A stretch of 64,000 nucleotides of DNA from Gymnogyps californianus (lineage: Eukaryota; Chordata; Aves; Accipitriformes; Cathartidae): assembly GCF_018139145.2 (NCBI RefSeq), contig NC_059477.1:43726600-43790599 (forward strand). Direction: 5' to 3'. How positions within the stretch are numbered: position 1 is the stretch's first letter; each line of letters opens with the position of its first letter. This document shows, piece after piece, positions 26,204-38,200 of this stretch. The notes beneath the pieces were generated by a model, which had not been told where the DNA came from, did not search any database, and saw only the letters and a list, made by a program, of their open reading frames with translations. Position numbers and translations under genes: made by a program.

Positions 26204-29200
26204 CACCTCATGGGGAATTTTTTTTTCCTGCAGATGGTGGCAGTTGCCATACTACTGGTTTGGAATAAAACTATATGACCTCGTGGCGGGAAGTCAGTGT
26301 CTGAAAAGTAGTTATGTCCTTAGCAAGTCAAGAGCCTTGGAGCTCTTTCCAATGCTACGCAAAGACAAGCTTGTTGGAGCCATTGTCTACTATGATGGTA
26401 TGTTGCCTTTCTGTGCTTTCATTATTACATTGTGCTGTGTTTTGAGTGGGGAGGAACACAAGTATGCAACTGTAGATCATGTACATTGACTTTCTAGAGG
26501 GAAGAACAACAACTTGAAGGATTCAGCTTGCATCTTAAGCATTAATTTGGTAGATAAGTGTCATGGTTTAACCCCAGCCAGCAGCCAAGCACCACGCAGC
26601 AGCTCCCTCACTCCGTCCCCCGCTCCCAGTGGGATGGGGAGGAGAATCGGGAAAGAAGGTAAAACTCATGGGCTGAGATAAGAACCGTTTAATAACTAAA
26701 GTAAAATATAATACTGACAATAATAATAATAATGAACTATAATAATAATAAATGTAATGAAAAGGAATATAACAAAATAAGGAGAAATAAAACCCAAGAA
26801 AAGACAAGTGATGCACAATGCAATTGCTCACCACCCATTGACCAATGCCTGAGCAGCAATCCACCCCTCCTGGCCAATTCCCCCCTGCTTATATACTAGG
26901 CATGACGTTCCATGGTATGGAATATCCCTTTGGCTAGTTGGGGTCAGCTGCCCCGGCCATGCTCCCTCCCAGCTTCTTGCCCACCTGCTTGCTGGCAGAG
27001 CATGGGAGACTGAAAAGTCCTTGGCTTAAGATAAGCGCTACTTAGCAACAACTGAAACATCAGAGTGTTATCAGCAGTATTCTCACACTCAATCCAAAAC
27101 CCAGCACTGTACCAGCTACTAAGAAGAGAGTTAACTCTATCCCAGCCGAAACCAGGACAATAAGTTATGTTTCTCACAACAATAACTTACTGGATGTAGG
27201 AGAGAATGTATTGGTTTTCTCGGCTAGCAGGTATAGCGTTATGTAAAAGCATTCTAGTGTTCTGATGATTCCCTACAATTTTCCAGCTGTGCATGATTTT
27301 GCTCTACACTTCTCAGACTGAACACTTCTTCTGAGGTATCCTAAGTCAAGAAAATGTGATCATTCCGGTGATGTTAAATGGTTTGCTGCAGCACTTCCAC
27401 TGTGCAAATAACTTCAAACCTATCTAGATGATCTGGCAGCTCGTTGTGGTTCTTGCACTGGGTTGAATGAGGCCTGAATCAATTACTTTTTGTATCACCA
27501 GTAAAATCGGTTGCTCTGCAAAGGAAGCATTCATTGTAATTATAATCAAATACTAGAGATTGCTATAAGACATGAATGGTTTCTGTTAAAACCCCTTTAA
27601 ATAAAGGGTTATAAATTCATGAGAGGAAAATGCCTCCAGCTCGAGTTATTTAATCTATTGTATCAACTAGTTTTAGGTATGTTTGTGTATAACACTTACA
27701 CAAATTCAGTGTATGAGTGGGAGAAAATAAAGAAGCTTTCTGGAAGTCTTTTGATGTTCATTCAAAATAGAATGATGATTTAATAGAACTCATTGCAGTC
27801 ACCTAGGAATAGCAGTTTTCATGTTCGAAAGTGTTCGTGTGTATTCACTTTTGGAGAGAGTGTCACTCTTCTTTGTAATGCAAGAATGGATAAGCCTTTG
27901 CCTTGTTCTGTGAAATAAGTCTGGTAGTAAGTCCCTAGCATAGCTGTATAGCAACAGGTGCTGCAGTGGATCTGCCAAGCAAAGAATTTAACTCTGTCCG
28001 TTCAGACTCTACAGATACAGAAGGCAGTCTCAAACAAAACTGGTGAAGGTTTAGTTGGCTTACTTGACAGAATCTTTGCTTCTCTGGAATATTAGCGCTT
28101 GTGTTGATGTACAGGTGTCTTGAGCTTATCCAAACTGCTGTATCTCAATACTTCCTAATGTCATGCAAGTTACATCCCCAAACAGTATTTAAAAAATACT
28201 GAACTTGTACAAATTCTAAGTGCTGGAAAGTTCACTGCTTAAGCTGGAGTACCAGGGTATACTGTCATAATTGCTTTCTTGCTGCACTTGGTTATGTTGG
28301 CATATCTAGAAGATGGAATATCTTTTCTTTGGAGCAGACTTGTATGCTGTTTCACAATGTGTTTTTTAATTAGATTGGTGTTCCTCCTTCCCCAGTCCTC
28401 TTCCACTTCGCTTCCAAGACAGAAAGTTTGGTAAAACTTTCTTGGTAATGGGGCCAGCTAGGTAATATCAAAATGTCAAATGTGTTCAGGATAGGGCAAA
28501 AAGCCATAGATTCCTTGCAGGCTTGGAGGAGCTCTCCAAAGAATAAATAGCTTAAATACTGATTTACTTCAGTAGTGGTACCGTTCAAGTTAGTTTTTAC
28601 CTGAAGATGTAGTTTCTGACCTTTTGGCAGCCAGAATGGTCTTCACACAAAATTGATTATAAAGGCAGTTCTTTTCCCTTTTTAGAACTGCATTTACACT
28701 ATTCATCAGCTTATCAACAGGGGTTTTTGTACTGGGAAGAAGTAGGAGGGACTCTCGAAACACACTGGACTCAGATAGTATTTATGAGGCTTCTGGCAAA
28801 AGCATATGTTGGTAATTGCAAGTTGTCTCATGCAGAGCCCAGCAGAATGAAAAAAATATATATACATATGTGCAGGAATATATATGTGTAGGTTCTTATT
28901 TGGGAGTAGGGTGAGATTTAAAGGATGGACTTGATTTTTACTTATCTCTGATGGAGACTGCATCTCTATCTTATTTTTAAGGTCTAGAGGAAATAAGAGG
29001 TTATTCAGAAGCAAAATTTGTTATGGGATTATGTGGGGTTTTTTGTATACTGTAACAAGAGCCACTGTAAATGGCGTACATAGAAGTAATTCAGATTTAT
29101 TTTTTCATTATCATAAGCTATCCCTTAGACTGTTTTAAGGGATCCCAGGAGCATGCAAGAAGAACGAAGTGGTTCTCCTAACTGTAATTACACTTCTCAT

Positions 29201-32200
29201 AAGAGCACTATAACTTGAAATCTATTTATAATCTATTGAAGTTTTTTCTGATTACATAAATAGTGTGGATGTATCATAGCTATTTACTATTCCAACGTTC
29301 CAAAGATATGCATTTACAAGATAGCCTTAAAATTAGTCTTCAAGTTTCTTGGACAAATAATTATTTTAAACAGTATTGCAATAAATCTAAATATTCAGCA
29401 CCAAGATACCATGTGGTCTTTTAGTGGTAAACATCTGTGCAGCAATACAGTGCAGAACTCTGAATGACTGAGAGATGTCTCTGATGGTTTTGTTGCCTTC
29501 CCAAGCAATAGGAAACAAACCCACATTCTGCATACTGGGAACAAAGAAGTGTAAAACAGAAAAAAGAAAAAAAGGGAATGTACAAATTACTGAGGAGCAG
29601 TTTAATGGAGAAAGAGGATTGTGTAATTTCTCTGTTTATTCAGACAAGTTTCATAAAATCAGGTAGCTGGCAGAGACTCTTAACAATTCTCCTTCAGAGG
29701 AACAGCTGCAATGCTAGCAGAACTCTCAGACTAGTTTGGTGAGAGATATCAAAAATAGACTTGAAGTTTTGCTGCCAGTGAAACTACTTGTTCATGCTAG
29801 TATATCTGGCCTTGTTTTGCTTTCCTTATAAGACTGCAGCTTAGTTATCCACCTTTTTATGCAGAATTTAAAGAAATGGTGTTTTGCAGTGAAAACATTA
29901 AAAACACTCTCAAAGCTCCACCAAACCTCAATTTCCTAGAAGAATAAAGTGGTTCTGAAGGACTAAAGTATCAAATTTGTGAGTTCATAATATACACTTG
30001 GGTGCTCTGAGGCTGCACCTAATCCAGAATAAAAACTTTCCGACTACAATGTTAAATCAATTCTTCACATGCCACATTTCAGAACTAAATTTTGTCTGTA
30101 GTGACTCCTCTGTAGGTCAGCCTATGGCCCATGGTGTAGATGGGCTCACGTTGTGTTGTAACACCTTAATTATTTCATCGTGGTCTATTAACCTGTGTTC
30201 TGTCCACAGTAAATTTGTTTTAAGTCATACTGTTTCAGCAAGCACACTTTAGATCTTGTAAATTATTATACTTGAATTTTCATGGTATGCTTTCATGCTG
30301 TAAATCCGGAGGAATGGAGGACAAAAGGGAAAGGGAATTGAACTTAAAGTGAGGAAGGGGATGATAAGATTGAATTAAGCTCCTTTTAGTTCTTCAGAAG
30401 GATTACTCATAAAATAGAGCATTAAATAACGGCAAATATATATATATGTGTCTTAAAGTAGGTCATATGTTTATCTTCTCTGTCCATCCCTTCTTTGTCT
30501 TCCCTAAATAATGAATAAATAAATTGACCTTTTAAGAATGGAGTGTCTTAACTGATTCTATATGTGCAGTCAAATGTAGTTTTATCTTGTTTTCTTGCTT
30601 TTCTCTATTCCTGTCTCTATCATACTTTCTTTGTATCTGTAGTTGTTAATAGCACCTACTAGCAGCATCTCACTGTTTGGCATGTTGATCACCACCACCA
30701 AAGGGAAGAATTAAAAACATTCATTATGTAGGTTTCTTTTTTATTTGATAAAACCACCTGTCCAGTTATGACTTATCGGTGGCAATGTTCTTTTGCAGAG
30801 GAAAGATCAGGAATGCTCTTTGTTTTGTTTTGTAATTGTTGATCAAACTAGTGGCATGTCAAATAATCCATTATTCATGAATATGTTGTGTTCTGAAATG
30901 TTGCTGTGGTCTTCTTAATTACATTTTTTAAATTGTTTATACAGGCAAAAAAAAAAAAAAAAGGTACATTATAAATGTTGGAAGTACCAGCAATAGCAAA
31001 TCACAGACTTCACCAGAGGCTATTCTTGCTCTGTCTCAGCATCAGGAAACTAAAGCATATGTTGGATGTTAGCCTGGGTGTACACAATGTGTCCTATTTA
31101 TTCAAGGTTTTCTTTGAAGCCACAACTTACAAGTTTGTTTCTTAGGGGTACATGTCAGACTTCATTTAGCATTTGTTGGTATTAGGATACTCCTGAATAG
31201 CAAAAAGGCAACATTTTGGGGGAAGAACGTGGCTGCTATCTGAGCAGTGATCTGTCAGTTCCACTTATGTAGCTCAAGGAAAACTGGAGAAGAGGCACTA
31301 TGGAGAAGCTGGGCTGAGATCTCAAGATCATAGGCAGAATTATTTTAAAGCACTTTAAATGGAAGAGTTAATCTCCATTTAAATTACATATAGTTCATTA
31401 TGTTAAGAACTAGGAAAAACATTAAAGCAGAGATCCAACTAGCCAGAATATTTCAATTTAAAGTGTTTAGAAATTCTAAGTGGCACAATTCTTTTTAAGA
31501 TGCATTATTTTTCTATCTGTAGGTGCTTGCAGACTTTTTTGTTAACATATTTTGCATTGCAAGATGAGCCTTTAGGTGTGTAAGGAAAATCTGTGTTCTG
31601 GAATCAGTCTTGAATTTAAGATTTTAGGGCTTTGTTGACCCCGCTCTTTGAATTTACTGCTATTTTGTGAAAGCAGGAATTAACATATATGACTTCCGTG
31701 ACTGTTTTGCCACATCACGGTATTAGATTGTTTAATGTCTTGTTCTACAAATTTTCAGCGTACTTGCTGCGATGTAAGTAATTGTTCTTTATTTGTTGCA
31801 TTCTCAGTATTTTTTTATATATTCTCTCCTGAAATATTTTAATATAGAGGTTATTTAAAGGTAGAAAAAGAAGCTTTGGCAGAGGATTTAGCTTTCCTTG
31901 TTTACAGCAAACCCCATGAGAAATCCTTCCCAGGCACACATGCACATACACAGGCACACATACACACAAAAATCAATGCAAAAGAGTAGGGCATTCATTA
32001 AGCTGTCAAAAATGGAATAAATGCTTTTTTTTTATTTAGGCTCTTGTAGCTATTTTTTCTAGTACTTGAGTGTGTCCTGAATTATGAAATGTTATAGCTT
32101 TATAATTCATATTTGACAAATTAATATTTTGAGAATGTTGAGCTGTAATAGGGGTATTACCCTATTACAGATGCAGACAACTGTATAACTTTTTTTCCTT

Positions 32201-35200
32201 CCCTGGGTATAAAAACTCTTAGACAGTTTGTCACTAAAAAGACTTTCTATAGGTGAAATACACAGCTAACCATATTTCTTCGTATTTCAAAATTGAAGCT
32301 GGATGAATGAGAGAAGCCTTGCAGGCACACTAACTGTAGGTATAACCTGGAAAATACTGTGCGTGTTCTCCATATCCTGTTGCTTTCAAATACATTTTGT
32401 CCCATGTTCTACATAATAGGGTTGTATGTGAAATCCTGAAGAAAATCGGCAGCCTGCTACGAGAGGGCTTGTAAAGGTAATACTGGCTGCCTCTAGTGGA
32501 ATGCATGTAAAGTGGAATGCAGGTCTCCGGCTGAACCTATAGAAGCGATAGTATTTTTCCGTGCTGGCATTAGTATAAACACTAGTGGGGATCCGTTACA
32601 AACGGTGCTTCCCAATTCTCTGATAAAATCCATTGGGTCTCTGTTTGCTTGTAGTGCTTCTCAGCGCACGGTGGCTCGAGTCACGCCGTGCTTTATCCGT
32701 CAGAGCTCTTTTATCGTTTTCAGAAGGGATAAAATCAATAGCCTAAAATGGCTTGCATCTTTAACCCAGTTTTGCCTCTGTCCAAGGGGGCAGCCGCACA
32801 AGCGTCCCTGCAGGAGCGGCTGTTTGCTCCTAACAAAAGGGACCACGCATCCGCAGCACTCTTCTTCCTTTTGCTGGAGGCGTCCTTCCCAAAAGCATGC
32901 AGATGATAACTGCATCTCCTGCTGTACCTGTAACAATTTAATTGTGTAAGTCAGCCCAGTCAAGCATCCCCAGCTCATGACTGGGAGACATGAAATTCAT
33001 TGTCATTATTGTCCCTGTCATTTTGGATCATTATATCCTGCTGCAGAATTTTCCTCACTCCAGTGCTTTCTTACCTCCAGGAAGCAGGGATTATGGCTGA
33101 GGTTGGGGTGGGGGCAGGACTGTGAACTACATTTACCTCAGGGGAGCCACAGATTAAATTGGCTTTGCTCTCTGACTTGCTGGATTCGTCTGTTTGTACG
33201 CTGTGGGTTTAAGGTTGGAAATGATGAATATTCTAGTGAATTCTGTGCCTCTCTCTTTTCTTTTTTTAATGCTCGTATAAGCAAAGGATGGTTTTTGTGT
33301 CCCTTAAGAAGTGAACGGGGAATAATTCTTCAGATCATGTTACCTAAAAGATTTAAGATTATTCCTCAGCAAAACGACATTATTTGCACATTGTGCCACA
33401 AACATCTGAGCGTTCCCCAGTGTGTCGTGGCTTTTAGGGGAAAGACTCCATCAAAGCATGTAACTCTGCTGTAATTTATATGTGTGCATTTTATGTGAAC
33501 TTAATAGCTGGTCATTAGTTAATATGTACACTGTTCCATATTGTAGGTATGATTATAAGTATGTTGAAGGAAAACGGATTATGGGATGCCTGTACCTCTT
33601 GCTGCTCCTTCCCCTGCTCCGATGGCTGTCCCTGTGTCGGTCAGCATACGGGGCCAGAGCAGCCCCGGTCCCCGGGAAGGGCTGGGGAGGTGCACATTGC
33701 TCATCTTCTTTGCCACTCTCCTCCTCTCCCATCGGCAGAGTTCGCCTCACCCAGCACCTCCTGGCCTGTTTCTGTATCCATTCATGCGCTGGGTTTCTCT
33801 AGGTTCAGGGGAGAATTATCTGTTAAAATGCTGCTGCTTGACTTCTCGATTGGGTGGGCTGGATCCCTCCATCAGCAGCAGCCCTGCCTGCTCCCCTGCC
33901 TGCTCGCTGCCTGGCACCGCTTGGTGCATGAGGTCCCTTCCAGCTGGCACCCGACGGCCCATCCCGGCCGCTTGCAGGGTGCCACGTCCCCGTCCTCGGG
34001 AGCAGCGCTGCCTCTCTCCAGCTCTGGCACGGCAGTCCATCCCTCCTCTGACTTCTTGTTCCCCGGCTGGTCCCTCCGGCCCCGGCTGGTCTCCTCTGGG
34101 TCGCAAAGCGGAGGTCGGCGTCCCGCCTGCTGAATGCAACATGCAGTAGCTGACAAATCGATCGCTACTTCATTTAGGCTTAAAAAATACCTGCTGCAGT
34201 GTGCAATTTTAAGTTTGCCCCAAATTTAAGTTTGCCCCAAATTTAAGCTGTTAGCGTGAGTGTTGGGAGTACTAGTCAGCTCTTACACCATGCCGGGTAT
34301 GCAATAAGCTGTACTGACATCATCACGTTTCTTTCTGGCGCGGTGGCATGGCCACAGCAGACCTGCCGTGACAGTTGTTCATGGTGACATTTTAGCGCAG
34401 TTTCCATAAACTGACAGTGACAATGTTTAGTTTCATTTTAACACTGTGCTTTTACTTACACTGACATTGCAATATGATTGTAGTGACAAGTTGAAGGCTG
34501 ATACAAAAGAACTGGGAAACAACATAATTATAAAGCAGTAGCACAGAACAGTAATTCCAAATTTTGTCTCTCACTTGATGTGCCTGGATATTGTGGCTTA
34601 TTTTTGTATTCTGGTATCTTAGTTTCAATACGAGTTTTAGCTTCTGTACTGTAACTTGGCAGCAGACTTGATTAGACAGACATTCTCAGGGTATTCTGAC
34701 TTTTAATTTTTTTTTTTTTTAAAGCTTTTATGGGCTTCCTGTCTCTTGCTTCTGCTACTCATTTGTTTATAACTCTGTACATAAGTTGGAATGTATCGTA
34801 CTTTCATTTCCTAATCTTCATTGTGATCTTGTTTGTTTTTATCCGTACATGCAATTTGTTTGGTCACAGGTTCCTCCATTCCTTTAATCTTGTTTTATGA
34901 AAATAATCTTGACTTTCTTAAATTCCTGGCGTGGTTTAACCCCAGCCAGCAGCCAAGCACCACGCAGCCGCTCCCTCACTCCCCCCCGCCCCGCTCCCGG
35001 TGGGATGGGGAGGAGAATCGGGGGAAAAAGGTAAAACTCGTGGGTTGAGATGAGAACCATTTAATAACTAAAGTAAAATATAATAATAATAATAAAATAT
35101 AATAATGAAAAGGAATATAACAAAAAAAGAAGAGGGGTGAAAAAAACAAAAAAAAACCCCAACAGTGATGCACAATGCAGTTGCTCACACCTGCTGACCG

Positions 35201-38200
35201 ATGCCCCAGCAGCGATCCGGCCCTCCCAGCCAGTTCCCCCCAGTATATATACTGGGCATGACGTTCCATGGTATGGAATACCCCTTTGGCTAGTTCAGGT
35301 CAGCTGCCCCGGCCGTGCTCCCTCCCAGCTTCTTGCACACCTGCTTGCTGGCAGAGCACGGGAGACTGAAAAGTCCTTGGCTTAAGATAAGCGCTACTTA
35401 GCAACAACTAAACCATCAGAGTGTTATCAACATCATTCTCACACTAAATCCAAAACACAGCACTGTACCAGCTACTAAGAAGAAAATTAACTCTGTCCCA
35501 GCCAAAACCAGGACAGTTCCCTAAGCTTGTCTTGTAAAATAGTGGTTACGTTGCATCTTGGGTGGTCTGTGCAGTGCGCTCTCAAGCTGTGTGTGTTAAG
35601 GTTTGATAAATGTAGCTGTTATTGGTAAATGGGCATTAGTTCTTTCAGACCCTTGAGGAGCAGAACCTGAAAGTCGGATGCTGATGGTTACCTCTTCACC
35701 TCCATTGCTCACAGGAATAGGGAAGTTTATTTCTTGTGTCTAAGCTGTTGCTAAATGGAGGAAGCAAGAAATTATTTAAAATGACTGCTACTGGATTATT
35801 GAAACCTGATGTGTCAAATCTGAGTTTGAATCTGTTAGAATAAATTTAGCTGTGAGAAAGCCAAACTCAAGGCTTTCCTTTCCATTAAAGCTCCTACAGA
35901 GTGAGGGCTGAAAATATCTACATCTTAGGGTAGATCTTAAAGAACTAAAATATGTGGTGCGCATGGTTTTTTCCAGTGCACAGTGCATATTTAGATGTGT
36001 ATCATTCTTCCCACCTGGTTGGGCCGTATTTCAGCAGCACAGATAACGCAGTGGAAAGCAGAATTCAAATTATACGTGATTTGTATGAGAAGTATTAGCG
36101 GTCTGGTGTGATATTGCTGTGGTGTTATATGTGGGTGTGACGGAACTGATTTAACTGAGTCAGAATGCTCTTCCCTCTGAAGCGGTCCAAGAACAAATGC
36201 GTGCATGCTATGTATCCTAGAAAGGCTGTTAGTTTTCAGCGAATTTTTGACTTAAGTTTCATGTGATTCAGAGAGCAAGAAATAGTTCAGGTCTGAGGGC
36301 ATTTTTAATGACTTGTGACTCACGAGTCAAATTTGATGTTTACCTCTGAACTTACTCTACTTATGTTTGGGGAAAAGAACTTGCTGAGTTCTTTCTCAGA
36401 GAAGTCTGGAACAATTTTGAGTCACTCCAGCTGATTCATAATGCCTGAACTTGGATATAACTGATTTCTGTATGTACAACAGATGTTGAGTTCCTGTTTT
36501 AATGCTTGTAATAAAACTGTTCATGCAATTAAGCACTTATTTAAAAATTAGAGGATGCGGGCAGTCCTGGTAACTTAGTTAAGTATAGTGATGTGTAATT
36601 ATCACTCATCAGCCTTAAATTTGGTAAGGTTTTGGTAAGGTTTGTATATACACAACAAGAAAACTTTCATGCCCATGAAATTATTTGATTTCATGCATTG
36701 CTTTCTTTACTATGTGCATGCAATTACCTAGTGCAGGGCTGTTGTAAGACTATAACATATAGGTACAGAAATACACTTCTAAACTAACTTTTAGAGTATC
36801 AGTGCTTTTGGGGACAATGGGTGTCATTATTGTGGTGATCCAGTAATATCCCTGTCTTGATGCTGGGGGATAGGTTTTTGGGAATGTTCCAAATCCAAGG
36901 GACTACCTCGTGAATTCCAGTTAAGTATTCTAGTTAAGTAAGTGGAGCTCACTGGTAAAGGAGTAACATACAAGCAAGAGATTAATTTGCAAGTATTTAG
37001 TTTGCCTTTATCCCCTCGGCTTTTTAAAACAAAAAAACCCCCCTACTTATTTGTATGGTTGCCTTATGTAGGGATATAAAATTGTGACCATACTGTGGGC
37101 CTAATTGTCTCATTCAAATATTTCTTTTAATGTATTTTTCCTTTCAAAAGAAGCCTGGTAGGTGGTTCTATGGAAAGATTTGCCCTCTTGAAAAAGTTCA
37201 TTAAGACTGTCATATAGCTTCTTGCATGGCTAATTTCCAACTCTCTATTAAACTTGACCTCCACAGCAATAACTAGATATGCCTAATCAGAAAAGACTGT
37301 AAATTGAGAAGAGGTGAGAAGGCTTTCATGTCTGTTGCAGGGACCAGCCTGTTCTTTAAAGCAAGAAGTTTGCAAAACCACATGTTACAGCTATGCTGTT
37401 ACAGTATGAACCAAAGTGTATTTGGGGCAACTGCTGCAATGCTTTGCGTGCATTGTTACATGACTAATTGTCATGCAGCAGGTATACTCAATAACAAAGA
37501 GTTAGTTCTTAGCATAAAAAGGTTAACATGAACAAAAGTTACCCTCTTGGATTAAAAGAGCTTCTGGCTTCTTAAAAAAAAAAAGGCAGTCACTGGCTAC
37601 TGTGTGCTGTTTATCTTCAACTGAATAGAGTTGCAGAGAAGAAAGCAGGAATTGGTATAAAAGTAATAGGTCTCAGAGTGTGACACAGGACAGAATATAC
37701 TAGAACTACCAGAGTGCCTTATTAACACTGTGGTTTTCACACAACTCTACTGAATCAGTCACAAACAAATTTCTACAGTATGTGGGCTTTGTTACCACTA
37801 CTGGCTGTGGTTCAGCGTTGATAAAAATAAAATTGAATGTACACTATGTGCACTCTGTGGGAGGATTCTTTTAGTGCCAGCGGAAGCATTGTCTGTTCGT
37901 CTTTGAAGAAATACAACATTTGCTACTAAGGAATGAAAATAGAATTTTCCTAAATTACACAAAAAAAGAAATTATAAACCAAATGGCATCACTGTTGGTC
38001 TTAACATGATGTAGGACACACTTACACAAAATGTCTTCACACACTAAATGTCTTCAGCAGTATGCCTTCTAAGAATAAGGGGTTTTTTTAAGAGGATTCA
38101 GTGTTAATTTAATGAAAGCACTTAGACCAGTGTTTTTTTAAAAGCTAGGCTGACTACCCTTAATAACAATTAAAGTATCGCTCCATTGTTACTATATTAC

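Larger units (their letters stand above)
24529..26233 (+). other. GPD2 intron 4 (1705 bp)
   Basis: About a third is LTR B. The remainder is unremarkable until the T34 tract near the 3' end. Confidence 0.95.

Noticed and set aside
33549..34149. Two overlapping + frames of nearly 190 codons each
   Set aside because: They lie in different frames over the same GC-rich patch, with Pro/Ser/Cys-rich translations, no recognisable domain and no splice structure.
14525..35515. A full-length provirus spread between LTR copies
   Set aside because: Distances and orientations do not fit a provirus, each copy has its own target duplication, and no gag, pol or env-like sequence lies between them.
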